Shown piece after piece: positions 13,001-26,293 of a DNA stretch of 64,000 nt (position 1 is the stretch's first letter; each line of letters starts with the position of its first letter). The translations under genes were made by a program, and so were the position numbers. Below the pieces are notes generated by a model. That model saw nothing but the letters and a program-made list of their open reading frames with translations, made no database searches and was not told where the DNA came from. The stretch is from Hermatobates lingyangjiaoensis (lineage: Eukaryota; Arthropoda; Insecta; Hemiptera; Hermatobatidae): the NCBI GenBank assembly GCA_026182355.1, contig JAPFBL010000255.1:3906001-3970000 (forward strand), in the 5' to 3' direction.

Positions 13001-13499
13001 TTTAAAGTTTTTCCAGTTTTAAAAGTTTTAAATTAAACTAAAAGCCGTATTTGAATTTGATTTAAGTATACAAAACTGATTATTGATATATTTTTTTATC
13101 AATAAATATGTACAGCATCATTTTGACAGAATGCATCATGCAGGAAATGCGTGAACAAATAAATTAATTTGTTATGATTTTTGACAATGGGAAAGAAATT
13201 TTATATCATAAAAAAAAAATCATGAAACAAAATTCCGAGTATAATAATTTTGTAAAAGGTCAAAATGTAAAACACAATTAAAAATTTAAAACATTCTTGG
13301 AAAAGTAATAAATCAAATTATTCTACGTATAAACCAGAGATCGTAAATTGATGAAAACATTGTCAGAGACTCTTATATAAAAAACAAAAAAAAAATGTCG
13401 ATTTCATATCAAAGTAATATGAACTTGATTTATTTGCACTCTTGATACATGCGGCCAAAGCATTTATAAAAACTGTTGAATTATGATTCAACAATATCA
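10046..13499. other. Gene-free stretch
   Basis: No exon or RNA gene was seen. The only recognised item is the dispersed repeat copy at 12430-12560, listed separately. Confidence 0.5.
12430..12560 (-). repeat. Dispersed repeat R2, copy 1
   Basis: Read on the - strand this segment matches 19510-19630 in order: ATGTTTTGA, CCGTCAAAAT, CTCGA, and TTTTTTCACGATCA. Its class could not be determined from the window; there is no coding sequence in it. Confidence 0.5.
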
Positions 13500-13970
13500 T
13501 AAAATGTTACATAGCTACGATATATATATTACATTAATATTAATTTTACATTACTGAAAATGTCATTAAATTTTATGTGAACTGTTATTATTACAGCTTT
13601 ATTATTATATTTAGTATGTAGAATATGAATACAAATATAAAAAGCATTTTCATTTTTCCAATTTGTTTATTTGCTTAACTAATGAAATTCTTCCTAAATG
13701 AAATTTTAAAATAGTGATAACAGTCAATCGTAATGAGTTTTAGAGAATATTATTTCGGGCACTACTATATTGGATAAACAGATTGGACTTTAATACAGCA
13801 ATATAAAATAAACACTGATGATTTAATGGGAGAAAGAATAAATAAGAGGAATTTTTAAATGCTTTAATAGAAGAACAAGGTATTTTTTTCAATAAAATGT
13901 AAAAATGTTGAGGTAAAATGGATAAACAAACAAAAGTCTCCACACAAATTAAGTTTCATTCAACAGCAAC

Positions 13971-14003
13971 AACGCGTTTCGAACACTTTGTGTTCATCAT
14001 CAG
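13971..14003 (-). ncRNA. Hammerhead ribozyme-like core, family B left arm
   Basis: The - strand reads CTGATGA, T, hairpin GAACAC-AAA-GTGTTC, GAA, and palindrome ACGCGT followed by T. It is the mirror copy of the right-arm core. Confidence 0.65.
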
Positions 14004-14043
14004 GAAGACACCAACCCGTCAGCACCATATCCTTGGTGTCTTC

Positions 14044-14076
14044 CTGATGATGAACACAAAGTGTTCGAAACGCGTT
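14044..14076 (+). ncRNA. Hammerhead ribozyme-like core, family B right arm
   Basis: CTGATGA (14044-14050) and an extra T are followed by a perfect six-base-pair helix II (GAACAC / AAA / GTGTTC), then GAAA. The palindrome ACGCGT (14070-14075) gives a minimal helix III, and T14076 is the predicted cleavage base. All conserved core bases are intact. Confidence 0.7.
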
Positions 14077-14310
14077 GTTGCTGTTGAATAAAACATCATT
14101 TGTGTGGAGACTTTTGTTTATTTATCCATTTTACCTCAGAATGAGTAAATACCACACAAGATACGGATTGCACAACTATTGATTTAAAAATGTTGAGTTA
14201 TGATTCAATTTGAAAGCTTTTTAGGAGACAAAAATCATTATGTTGTGAACCAGTTTGATTTTTTTTTAGTTATAGTAAAGCTGAGTGAGTGTTGGCCACT
14301 CCAGATTTTA

Positions 14311-15769
14311 TTACAATACATAGGACGTCGCAAATCTATTCTGTTCTCATCAGTTACAGAATTTTAAAGTGTTTGTTAATATCCTGTAATCTACCATATA
14401 AGGACTTGATATCTTTTTCAGTAGCCGTGTGATTGATAAAAGTTCAAAATCCTTAGTCATCAGATTAATCAGATCAATAAATCCTAATGATAAGATATGA
14501 AAAGTATGTACTTATTTAAATAAGCAGTATTTGTTAAACCTTTATGCAAATAATATATTACACTCAATTTACATTTTCTTTCAGACAACAAATATTTTAG
14601 GTCTCATCCTAGAGGAGAAGTCAGTAAAGTCCCATATTCAATGCACAGTCTATTGGGCGATAAATTGTATAAAATTCTTTGTTACTAGCTGCACGAACAA
14701 AAGTTTTAACTCACTTTAGCTGCCAACCAAATAACTTGAAAACATATTTCATGAAAAAGTAGACCTGAAAAAAGAACTGAAGAAAGATAATACATGGTTT
14801 AATATTTCATTTTACTGTTCAATACCCCACTTATATAAGTGAACCATGATTGTGTTATTCAGTGACTGGAATGAATAGAATACCCAAGTAACTAACCAAG
14901 GTAACGAGTTCTTCTAAGTTATTCACCTTGGCATTTTTGATATGAATGGACAACAAACGCCTTTGAGTCACCAGAGAGATATTGTTAACGTTGGTAATAT
15001 ATTAATTAAAAACCATTCTAAAGAACCAGAGCAGAGTGGCTTTTAGAAACTTCTGTGTAAATGTTGTAAAATATATATAGAGAGCAGACCGGTAAGTCAT
15101 TGCGTGTCAAACAACATAAATATTTTTTCGGTGGAAACGACAATATAGTGCCTTGTTTTGGCAAATAAATAATGAGAATCATAATAAAAATTGGATAGAT
15201 GTTAAAATGTATAAAAAATCGATCTTGTTAAGAAAAATTAAGCCTTCATTAATTAAATTTGGTACATTATCATTAGTGATGGTTTATTGAAATTAAACTC
15301 AATATTAACAAGTGCAAGTGACCTGTCTAGGGTGTGTACATCAGTTGGCAGATGATATTTATCTCATTGCTTCTTTAGTTCTCTTGTTTCAGCTGACTTG
15401 GACTATCTTTTGTCCTTTTCCTTGGCTTTTGCGCCTTTTACCATATATTTCTTAGTTCCTTATTTCTGATCCTGCATTGCGTCTTAAACATATATATGTG
15501 AACATTTTTGTAGAGTCATACTTGTATTACAGAAAGATTGCTGCTTAAATGGACATATATTTATTATATATAACTTCTAAGTCACCATTTGTGCCACTGG
15601 GTGGCTGTTGTTGTTACCTTAAATATTTTGACCAAGAATATTGTTAATAGCTGCAGTATGATTTTTTTTTGTTTTGTCTAATGAAATTTGGTGTCTTCGT
15701 TGGTTGCAGTTCAGTGTCGATTATTTATTCATTATTCAAACAGTACAGTAGTTGAAATTCTCCAATTGT
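14311..15769. other. Gene-free stretch
   Basis: No gene, RNA or classified repeat was recognised. Confidence 0.5.
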
Positions 15770-16060
15770 TTTCTTTTAAAAAATCTCTTTATCCAATATA
15801 GTGGTGTCGGAAATCATTGCATCTTATTCTCTAAAGCACATTTTAATTGATTCTTATCACTATTTAACAATTCCATTAATTAAGCAAAGAAATAAATTAG
15901 AAAAATGAAATGGCTTAATATATTATGTTCTATAAGCTAAATATAATAATAAAGCTGTAATAATAACAACTTACATAAAATTTAATAAAACCTTTATTTA
16001 TGTAATATGTTTTAAATTAATGAAAAAAAATGCTTTAAAAACATATATGGAAGGACCTAC
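15770..16060 (+). mobile_element. Repeat R1, 3'-end fragment
   Basis: It matches 18717-18970, including ATTAATTAAGCAAAGAAATA, AATATAATAATAAAGCTGTA and TGTAATATGTTT. Directly after it a family C copy begins, so the two lie head to tail. Confidence 0.65.
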
Positions 16061-16065
16061 ACTCA

Positions 16066-16930
16066 ACTTTATCATTAAACTTACTTTTAATTATTAAACT
16101 TACTTTTATATGTCAACTTACATAAAGTTGACATATATATAATATCCCATTTAGGCATAATATAAATGTTTAAATGGGAGAGGTTTATTCGCCTTTCATT
16201 CATGGAGGTAGTATATATAGTGATTGATCCACTTATCAATATATTTATTTTTGTATATCACACCACTGATCCATATAATATCACTAATATAACGACGACA
16301 GAAGTAATAACATTTTTTAAAATCGAAAGTGTAGATTTCGTGTTACGAAATAATCACTTAGAGGAGAACATGGCTTTTGTTGCAATAGTCAGTGAATTTC
16401 TTACATAGTTTGTCTGATCTTCTTCAAAATTGAAGATTTAAGGCAAACTTTTCCATTTAATCCTTGAAGGTATTCCTATTTTGTCTGAAAAATGTCAGAA
16501 ACATGTAAGGAGAAATGTCGTTTTAAGATAATTTTGATTTAAGATGTAGGATAATTTAATTTATTATTCTTCAAAGAATGATTTCAATTTTGGATTATGT
16601 TTTATATTTTTGGTTTTTTATAAAATTATTATACTGGGAATTTTATGGCATGCTAGTGTAAACATACAATTTACCCTGAGCGAGTGCTATCTTTTTCCTG
16701 CGTGCTGTACTCTGTTATAAGGTTGCTGCAAATGTATATTGAGAAAAAATATATTAGTAATTAGCCAGTTTTGTATACTCAAATCAAACTTGATATAGCT
16801 GGATTTGAAATTTTTGAAAATAATAGATATGAACTATTAGACTAGAATAGTAAAAAAACTGGATATTTGTGAACAATATAATAGGAAAGATTCCATTCCT
16901 CACACTTCAATATTACCCAAAGTTAACATG
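16066..16930. mobile_element. Repeat family C, copy A (without its ribozyme end)
   Basis: From ACACTCAACTTTA at its start to CACACTTCAATATTACC at its end, the copy runs parallel to 37350-38273, with shared blocks such as GATTTCGTGTTACGAAATAA, CTGAAAAATGTCAGAAACAT and TTTTTCCTGCGTGCTGTACT. It lacks the first part of the element that holds the hammerhead core. An open frame of 80 codons (16166-16408) aligns with one in copy C. Confidence 0.75.
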
Positions 16931-18477
16931 TTTCATAAAGAAAAAAAGTCTACATTTTTTAAAGTTTACTGTAAAGACGACTTCTGGAGGTACAAAAGCT
17001 AACAAAGTTAAGCTGGTATTGAGGTAGCTGACATGGGATCTGAAATGCCAAACACAGTTGAGAATATGACAAGTTTGGCTGTTTCGCCATCCACATTGCT
17101 CGGTGAAGGCATCAGGTCGTACGCGAGTGTATTCAGGCGGTAAAGTGTTTACTGAGATTTGGTGGCCTCCAAAACGATGGTGGAATGGATTGGAGAAGAT
17201 GTTGAAAATTTGGTGAAAGCAGCGGATGAAAGAATAGTGGACATATGTTTTATTAAATAATTTATTAAAAATAAGTGTTTACCAGAATTCTAAACATTAA
17301 AATAATAATTATTTCAGACAAACGTATTCATCTGCCGTGATAATACATTTATGAATTAAATGTTGGCAATAACAACGCTCGATGCATTCCTTCTTTATTT
17401 CGTCAATGTGAAATTGTCGGTCTTGAAGATCACTATGAATACGCTCCTAAATAATGGCATTCAAGGATGGAGTTTTTTTACTGAAGAGACTGAGCAACTG
17501 TTAAAGTGGAAATGTGGTTGTTATTTGGAGAAATCGAACTTCCCATGTTACGATTCCTCACTACTTTTGTGCTCGGTATTATTTATTTATTTTTCTTACC
17601 AACATTAAATAATTTAAACAAATAAATCATTATTATTACAACTAAACCATTCTGTAAGTATAGAATCTAAATTATTTCAGTACATAAATAGTTTAAATCA
17701 ATAAAACAGGCTTCTTAAAATAGTTTCAATATCAAGGAAAGTTACAATTAGGACAACTTATCTTCTATTTTTAATTCCATTGTTAGGAAAGATAGATATT
17801 ATAGTTAATAAAACAATTATAACTTTTCTTTAGTGTTATATTAAGAAATATTCTTATTTAAGTATCGTTTAATACTGGTATATAATACAAATTATATAGT
17901 GGAAAATGAATTTCAGGATCTTAACGGAATTGGATTTTAGATTAAAAAAAATACCATTCAATCATTATTGTATCACAAAATTGTTAAATTTGTTTATTAT
18001 CTATAAATAAGATCTATAGGTATGTATTATCTATACATAAAATACATAGGTATAGAAATACTTGTAATATATCTTTGTATACAATATTCACCTGAATGGT
18101 CACTTGAACAAAAAGTGAACGTCATTTACGACTCATATTAATAATATGATTAATTAATTCACAATTATATTAAATATATAGAGGTTTATTAATCTTATCA
18201 AATAGAATATTTATCATCTATATTTTAAGGACTTTTGTGTAATATCTCTTCTAATTTAATTGGGGCCTTTTAAAGTTGGTTTACTCTTATTAGAGATCAG
18301 TTTTCTAAACTTATGCTCATGAAAGACAATTTCCAATCGGGTCACAACCTACGCATATTAAAGGTTAACTAGAAAACTACAACACAGCGATTTTAATCAA
18401 ACCGTTTGGAGGAATTTCTAACAAAGCGCAAAAAAAATGAATTTTTTCCGCTTTAAATTAATTACTACTAAAAACTC
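16931..18477. other. Gene-free stretch
   Basis: No exon was confirmed. A more complex segment at 17000-17230 shows no protein motif in any frame that I could recognise. Confidence 0.5.
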
Positions 18478-18990
18478 TGGAGTGACCTACATACAACTTT
18501 ACTAAAAGTAAAAAAAAATATCAAACTGGTTAACAATGGTTTTTGTCTCCTCAACAGCTTTCGAATTCAATCATGACTCAAAATGTCTATTTTCTTGAAA
18601 AAAATACCTTTTTTATTGTTTTTAGTATTTAAAAATTCTTTCATTTATTCTTTCTCTAATTAAATCATGAATTTATACTGTAACAAATGTATCTTAAAGA
18701 TCTATCTGTTTTTCTAATATAGTAGATCCGAAACCATTGCACCTTATTCTCTAAATCTCATTTTCATTGATAATAATCAGTATCAATGAAGAAAAATTTC
18801 ATTAATTAAGCAAAGAAATAAATTAAATAAATCAAACTGCTTAATATATTTCTATTTATATTCTACGTGTTAAATATAATAATAAAGCTGTAATAACAAC
18901 AATTAACATACCATTTAATAAAATTGTTATTGATGTAATATGTTTAGAAATTAATGCAAATAAACTAGAGCTTTAAAACTCTATATATAT
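18478..18990 (+). mobile_element. Repeat R1, uninterrupted copy
   Basis: It starts CTCTGGAGTGACCTACATAC and ends in a TA microsatellite. It aligns with the interrupted copy at 13500-14310 and with 15770-16060, and supplies the empty site that proves the family B insertion. Confidence 0.65.
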
Positions 18991-19115
18991 ATATATATAT
19001 ATATATAATATGTATTTACGAATTTCACGCCTATTTCCAATCTGGATAATTTTTTGGAAAGATTTTCCAGTTTTCTGATGGATTTCCATGTGGTAGGAGA
19101 TAGCGTATGTAAAAT

Positions 19116-19155
<40 letters not shown>
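18980..19155. repeat. Two TA microsatellites
   Basis: TA runs lie at about 18980-19006 and 19120-19155, with about 110 bp of unique sequence between them. Confidence 0.85.
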
Positions 19156-19158
<3 letters not shown>

Positions 19159-19449
19159 TGTACTTCCGGAACACAATATTGTTGTAAAAATAATTACGGA
19201 GGCCACTCGTATGAAAAGTATGAAATCAAATTAATACTACTTTGATATGAACTAAACATTTTGTTTTTTACATAAGAGTGCTTACAAGCACTTACATTAC
19301 AAGTGCTTACATTTAACATGATGTCTAATAACATTTTAGCTAAAAAGTGGCCCTTTTATCATGCATAATTGCTCCCAAAAAATAGGGTTCATCTACACTT
19401 TGAGGCTAGTTTTTGTGAAAAATATTAATTTGATCCATCAAAGATTGTC

Positions 19450-19810
19450 GACTGTAGCATTCCACAAACTTTTGGATATACACCCACCCACACATACAGA
19501 TATCATAAAAAAACGTTATAAAAGGACTTTGCGGACATCAAAACATGTAAATCCGTCAAAATTTCGAGATTGATTTTTTCACGATCACTATATTTTACTT
19601 ATAAAGTAAAAGAGTAAAATATTATGTTGAGCAAACTATTTGTCTCAGGGAAAATAGTAAGTCAGATATGGATTTTAGTGATTATAAATCTCATGTGTTT
19701 AGATACTTTGCTCACTCAAACAGACAGACCAATTTTCGAAATCAGTTTTTTAGACTCAGGGGATATCAAAACATATACTTCCACTAAAAATTCAACAACG
19801 AAATTTTGAC
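19450..19810 (+). repeat. Dispersed repeat R2, copy 2
   Basis: It matches 12430-12560 on the other strand. It also contains two related blocks (GACATCAAAACATGTAAATC near 19536 and GATATCAAAACATATACTTC near 19762), so it may be a tandem pair. No coding sequence was recognised. Confidence 0.5.
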
Positions 19811-19872
19811 CTGAACGCAATACCTCCACTCTATATATTCAGAGTGAATGAGAGTAATATAACTGCAATTGA

Positions 19873-20049
19873 TTAAGTGACAGTGGGGTTGTTAACAGAG
19901 AAAAATATGTACTTCATAGAGTAGATGACAGTAGTAAGTACACAAGTCAGGTCTCTGGCTGGAGGGTCATCGCAGTCAGGCTGAGGCTCCATCCAGTCAA
20001 AGCCATCACTCCAGGCGTCCTTCGTCTTCACAAATCTCTGTTTCAGCAT
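19873..20049 (-). CDS. Possible small coding exon, unknown product
   Basis: An open frame of 58 codons sits in a patch clearly richer in GC than its surroundings (about 19930-20110). The frame reads MLKQRFVKTKDAWSDGFDWM at its start, followed by an acidic, proline-rich stretch with two Cys and then a hydrophobic tail. The frame closes upstream at a stop codon just before an RSCSATIVA stretch, with no convincing splice acceptor. The composition looks protein-like, but no family was recognised. It lies on the same strand as the candidate first exon at 26224-26293 and downstream of it, so the two might belong to one gene; that is a guess. Confidence 0.25.
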   Translation of the reverse strand: MLKQRFVKTKDAWSDGFDWMEPQPDCDDPPARDLTCVLTTVIYSMKYIFFSVNNPTVT

Positions 20050-20110
20050 AGCGACAATCGTGGCAGAGCAGCTCCGTTAGCGATTCGACGCGCCCTCAGA
20101 AGTGTCTCCG

Positions 20111-23100
20111 TAATAGCAGAGAGCAGATGAGTACATTTCATCACTTTGTGCCTTATTCTTAAAGTAGACAATGATATCTCAAAGAAATGATAATCTTAAG
20201 CAGAAATGAGTTGGAAACTCAATTAACTTGCTTTAGCAAATAAAATTGAATTTTAATCAATCACATATGCAAGTCAGGATTTATTACTAGTTAATTTATT
20301 CAATATAATTTCTCTTTAAAATGCAAAAGAACTAGATAACAGAAATATCTGGTTAAACTGTAACAATCAAGTAAGTAGGCATGAATACAAACATCAGATA
20401 AGTTTGTTTTTAAATTAAAGTTTTGTCTGGAGTTTTATTTTTCAAATAAAGTTCAGCGAACTTTATGGCATCAAATCACCCCAACGAAATAAAATCATAC
20501 TTTGGATTTATCTATCCAAAAAGGAGGTATTATAATTGAAAGTTTAATGAAAGTTTAATTAGCATTTAATATCTAATATGCGATTACCTTGAGTCACTCT
20601 CTTTGCATAATGCCACTATATTAATATTTTATCCATAACATTAATGTATCCGGGTCTCTAAACTAATCTTCTTCAAAGGAGAAGCTAAATCTAGCTACAT
20701 TCATCTATCTAACTTGAGATAAGAAGAAAATGTAGAAAAGTTTTTATGAAATAGAGAATTCAAGAGTTTTAAATTCATAAATCAAAGTTTATCTAAAGGA
20801 AAATATTATAGTTTTGCACTAGAATCCGTACCAGAAATATAAATAAGTATGTCGAAAGGCTCGCATTAATACTGAATGAAACATTCATGAAAGGTTAAAT
20901 TCTAAAGAGGAAAATGATCTTTTAAACTCACATTAGGAAATATAAGATTAAAAGCAATAAAAAAAGATCTGGTGTTCTTTACACCAAATCTATATAAATA
21001 AAAGAAAGGTTTTGTCTGTACACTGTTTATAACTGACTCATTTCAAGTTATCTTTACGTTTCATAAATTAGAGAACCTGAATCCACCCTTAGAAAAAATT
21101 CTATCAGTCTGTGGGTTTGTCCGCGAAATTTTGTCACAAGTAAACTCAGCCACCATAAGATATAGGAAGCTGAAACTTTGACAGTAGGATTTGTGTATGT
21201 TCAACTTAAAATATAAGCTCTGAATGGATTAGAAATGCAATGTAGAAGCGAAATTATGAACTTTTAAGCCATGTTTGGCTAGTTAGCTGCACAGACATGT
21301 TTATTTTGAAAATATACAGGTGTAGCAAGGAGGTATGTTAGTTGATTTTAATTTCAATTGCTGAAGATAGAACTTACAACTCAGTAAATAGAGTCCTTAG
21401 TATTGAGAAAGCAGTTTATAATCCAACTGAATTTGTTGACTCCATGACTGCTCCTGGACTGCCTGCTCATGAGTAAAAACTTAAAGTAGGAGCACCAATC
21501 ATGCTGCGATTTAGTAGCAGTAACAAATTTTATGTTGCGAAACGTGAGTGGCCCAAAAATCTCCAACGGGACACGACAACAACTAATGTGTTGTATACAG
21601 AGGTATTTACTTAACACTGTACTAATAATGATATTTTCTACTATTCTATAATTTCTAATGATATTTTGTAATACCATGTATCATCTCCGAATTTTTGAAA
21701 AAGTACCCTTCAAATACGAGCACGTTTGCTAGTTTTACCATATTATGAGTAAACGTTCATCAATATCAATTCTGAATTATTTTATGCGACTATCGTGTGC
21801 CTTATTATCAATTTAATAGACGATCAATTAAATGACTTCATTTATATTAATGTGGCTATATTCAGTGTTTAGTTAAATCAATACTAGTATAATAGTTCCA
21901 TGACGATCCGGCAAGTCCTACACGTGGAACTCAAGTGTAGTCATTTTTAGTGCTACATTACCTTTTCAGATATTTATATGATTATTATGCAATATTCAAA
22001 ATTGAGATAATACGTAAAGAAATTTAAAATTCCTAGAATCACGAGAAGAATGGATTAACATTAGTGACTGTTTCAGCACAAAATAAACCAACATTTTAAT
22101 ATTATCCAAAAACCAATAGAGTGTTTCACCAAATAAAAACTATATTTATGTCAAATATTATCATGATAATATAAACAATTCGACTTGAAGAGTATTCCAA
22201 AATTTTCTGAAGTCAAACTGATAGAGATATCATGAAAAATGGATTTAGATGATCTTGAAATATGTAAATGTGTAAGAATCTCAAAATAATTTACTCCCAT
22301 CGCTATACTTCATAGAACTAAACAGAAGAAAAATGCATATCTGTGTTACGAAATGAAAAAACATCTTTTAAATTCATTCGTTTATAATACCATGCTATAA
22401 TACATAAACTACCATGCTTATAATACATATATTTCAAAGTTATAACCGCCTTTATCATACAGTTTTATAATTGTTCTCCTATTATTTAAGAAAATTAGTA
22501 AGATAAAAAAATAACGCTGAGATGTTTCTGTCAAATCAGCATATAGTTATAAACTTCCTCGTATTATTCCGTAAATAGTTCAAAAATGTTAGATTTATTA
22601 ATTGCTAGTACTTTCAAGTTTCCAATAAAATTTAAATTTTAATAAAGTTTTTCTAGTTGGGTTGAGCTAAATTTGTAAAGTTTGTGAACAAATCTCACAG
22701 GTAGAGCAGGTTACCCTTATTCCAAGTAGAGTTTCTCTTTTCAATGATATATCGCCTCTTCGAATAGAACAACACTTTAGCAGTCTTTTTTTTTGTAGCA
22801 TACTTATTTTGATACTACTTGCAAAGTTGTATTATCCTAATGTTTGAAGTTCATCAAACGACTTTACCAGAATCGTTTCCACAAACTTTTTTTATATTTT
22901 GCCCAAAACGACCTCTTATTTAATGGAATAATCTCAATTTTGTTCAGTTAATGCTAATAGCATAACTGCGAAATTTTAACATTCTAGAATTAATAGTTTT
23001 GAACAAAATAAAGTTGTATAAAAAAATATAATGGAAATAAAGTCGACTTCCCATAAAGCATTAATACTCAATTACTATACAGCTCATCTACACTATAAGA

Positions 23101-26100
23101 GCTATTATCAATTGGATCTATCAAACTGTGATTTGTATCGATTACACAAGCTTTTAAACCCACACACGCCATCATCAAAAGTCCTTCAGGAATGAACTCA
23201 GGATACCCAAAAACGAAAAACTGTCAACATATGTACTTCATGTATAGTAAAGTAGAGATGCTACCAAATTAACACCAACGATCATGAGTATAAGCACTTT
23301 TAATATGATCATTAGAAGAATAATAAATTTTGATGTCAAATCCTTCCATGATTAACCAACCAGAACGTCATTTCCAAGATGTTCATCAGTTACAAAATTT
23401 CAGTTCTTATACACTAAAAATTTTGATAATATATAAAAAAAACGGGTTAAATTACTGCTACAACCATCACTACTAAATTCAAATTAAGATGCCAATGTAA
23501 AAACAACAATGCTCAAAGATAGTTTCATTTTCAAATAACTGTTACAATCTCAACACAGAAGTTAGTTGAAAACAAATAAACTATCATACTGTCAATAATT
23601 TGGTTAACTGTTTTCTCTATCTGCTGTCAGCTTTTATTTGCTTACAGTTTAATATTCATAAAAAAAACATGAGTGTAATTAACTAAAACCCTTTAAATTA
23701 ATACTAATCTAACTGTCCCTCCAAGTAAAGTATTTCTAAAAGTGTATAATGGTTATAAAAGGCCCCAGTTCTATTTTCGGTATCTTGAAGTTTTAAGTAA
23801 CGTTGTTTGATTGTAATTTGAATATTGTCAGCAATTTCATTTGTTAAAATTTAAAAAATTGTTTTGGTCCCTTCAAGAATGTCGAAATAATCCTTTTATT
23901 CTTCACTAAAAGTAGGTTAAATGAAATTTCAGTAAAAATATAACTGAAAATATGATTTGTTCAAATTTCTTTGAAATTTCATTTTAAAATACTTTACAAT
24001 TACAAATGTTAATTTGTAAATATTTGTAAAGTGTACTTTACAAATACTTAAAAGTTCATAATATATAAATTTACTTAATGAACTAATTGCTTTTGTAAAC
24101 TACGTTACTTTATATCATTAACTTTACTTAATGAACTTCAACATTCATGGTTTAAATAAAACTACTTGTACGCAGTAACTAACCTATCTCCTGCAATATT
24201 TAAGCTTTCACGAACTTATAATGACTATTTACAAGTTTTAAATTAATTTTTATCAGTAAATATATATTTCATTTCATTTCCTGAATTTTTTTCTCAGAGT
24301 ATAACTAGTTTACGAGTAAATTAATATAACGAGTAAATTAATATATTTAGATTAGCACTTAGATATGTCAAGTAAACATCACGATGCTTATATAACTTCG
24401 AAATTGAAATCTTATATCTTCAAAATTTTACAAATAATCTTAAATATTTTAAAAATATATTCCTCAACTATCTACAAGCTTACAATAAATTTAATCAATC
24501 AATAAACTACGTTAACTTGACACCTTAGTTCTGAAATTTCTGAATGAAACAAATATTTTTCTCTTTATCTGTTATCTTTCGTCATTGAATATATGTTTGT
24601 TTAATTCAAGAAAACACAAAAGAATGTATCATTATATAATACAATTTTCTCATTACAAAATATCTTTCTATCATCTTTGTTGAAAGTAGTACGAACTACA
24701 ACCGGTCTGTAGTAATATATTATTTGCATTTCGAATAATATTCGTATTCTACGATATTATAGATATCTCAGTTCATAACTAGACCCATTTTGCAATTTAG
24801 TAAAATGCACAAGTTGGTTCAATTTTACGTTTATTTTTTCACGATTTTCAAAGCATAAAATAGGAAATAAATACTGTTGATTGGGCAATGTTTACTCCTC
24901 AACTGGGTGCTAAAACATACAGGATAGTATTACTGAGAATTGGTATTATTCATAGTTTAGTCTGAACCCTTCAAAATTTATAACTAATTATGTTGAATTA
25001 AATGTAAAAAAAGGTTAAAATGAAAAAAAAAACTAATGAAATACAAAAGAAAACAACAAAAAACAAAAAAATCAAAAATTACTAAGAAAACTATTTCGCT
25101 TGTTTTATAGGTTTAAATAATGTTGTTATTATATGTTCAACACTGATAGATTCATATGATCATTATGATATCTTCATTATATAGTAATAATTATCTTTAA
25201 TTATTAATTAAATAACTAAGTAAATAAGCTTAATTACTTATTTTCATGATTTAATAAATAAAATAACTTACCGATTAATTTATTATTCTGGTTGAGATTA
25301 TAATTTAATAACTCTTAAATATTCAGACTTTTATCCTTGTTTTTTTTGTTTTGTTTAGTATTATATTGGAAATGTTTTTCCTTAAATTCATGAAAAATAA
25401 ATTCAACATTAAAAATATACTTATCCTTCAGTAACATGAAAAAAATGTAAAAAAAAGTTAACAATAAATTGAAGGGTTTCTATAAGAATGAGGGAAATAT
25501 TAAAAACAGCTTTCAGTAAAACAAGCAACAGTACTAACAATGTGAATATTCCTTATCAAGATCTTTTGTATTCTACAATAGAAGACGATTAAACCTTTTC
25601 CTGTGTATTGCTTTGTAGACATACAGATATAATATACATAATATATGTATGAAAACAATCTCGAATCTTGGGAATGGTTTTGACACCAAAAATTATAGAT
25701 AACCAACATATTTTTATTCATTTATTCAAAAAGTAATAGTTATTCTGTAACAATTAGCACACTATTATGACATTATAAAGAGAAGTATCATTCTTCAAGT
25801 TATAATATAATGCATTAATTTTTAGATAAGGTTTAAAAAAACTTTTAAACTGTTTATAGTATGCTTTAAGATTGGAAGTGAATTAGTAAAACTCATAAAT
25901 ATAAGTAAAAATCATGAATCTTATTTTAACATTTTTTTCTTGTTTTTGTTGTCATTATGATGATTCAATTGGATTGTTTTCATATGCACATTTATATTAT
26001 ATATTCACAGTATAATGTGTCAGCGTTATTTTTCCCTTTGCTTTACGCTGAGTGCCTGTTATATTTCAAGTGTTAAGATTTTCCCTTTCTTCAAACGAGA

Positions 26101-26223
26101 AAGATACGTATTTATTCTGAACTTAGTTTATGGGGACATATACGTTCATCGATGATTGACTTATCCTGTCATAAAGGGAAAGAAAAACGATTTGAGGCAA
26201 AAATATAGTGGTTTATAGGAGAC
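20111..26223. other. Gene-free AT-rich stretch
   Basis: No exon, RNA gene or classified repeat was recognised in these 6 kb. Confidence 0.5.
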
Positions 26224-26293
26224 CTGATCCGGTGGACTTGGCCTTGGCCTTCCTGGGGTAGATGACGGCGATGTGGCTCTGGCCGCAGCCCAT
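26224..26293 (-). CDS. Candidate first coding exon with N-terminal acylation motif
   Basis: On the - strand an ATG at 26293 opens MGCGQSHIAVIYPRKAKAK, then STGS, up to a possible donor CAG|GT after 26224. Met-Gly-Cys with Ser at position 6 is the classic signal for myristoylation at Gly2 and palmitoylation at Cys3, and the basic stretch RKAKAK would support membrane binding. The GC-rich setting fits a promoter-proximal exon in an AT-rich genome. The donor (GTCTCC) is weak, and no following exon was securely found, which would need a long intron. Small arthropod proteins with a similar N-terminus, possibly related to vertebrate C1orf21, come to mind, but this is recalled and uncertain. Confidence 0.45.

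Larger units (their letters stand above)
13913..14184. mobile_element. Ribozyme-bearing repeat family B, complete insertion
   Basis: A 272-bp element is flanked by the identical 13-bp direct repeat TAAAAATGTTGAG at 13900-13912 and 14185-14197. Its body is two inverted arms of about 100 bp around a 20-bp spacer near 14014-14032, and each arm holds a hammerhead-like core. A right-hand tail extends beyond the arms (14139-14184) and matches the first bases of the window. It lies inside repeat R1, whose uninterrupted copy at 18478-18990 shows the empty site. The structure fits a truncated inverted terminal-repeat product of a Penelope-like element. Confidence 0.75.
13500..14310 (-). mobile_element. 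Repeat R1, interrupted copy
   Basis: Read on the - strand from 14310 down, the sequence follows the + strand copy at 18478-18990: a start like CTGGAGTG, then TCAAACTGGTT, TTTTTGTCTCCT, TTGAAAAAAATACCTT, and later GAAATTTCATTAATTAAGC-like blocks. It is split by the family B element at 13913-14184. No protein is encoded. R1 starts with the same 30-35 bases as family C, so both are probably non-autonomous relatives. Confidence 0.65.
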
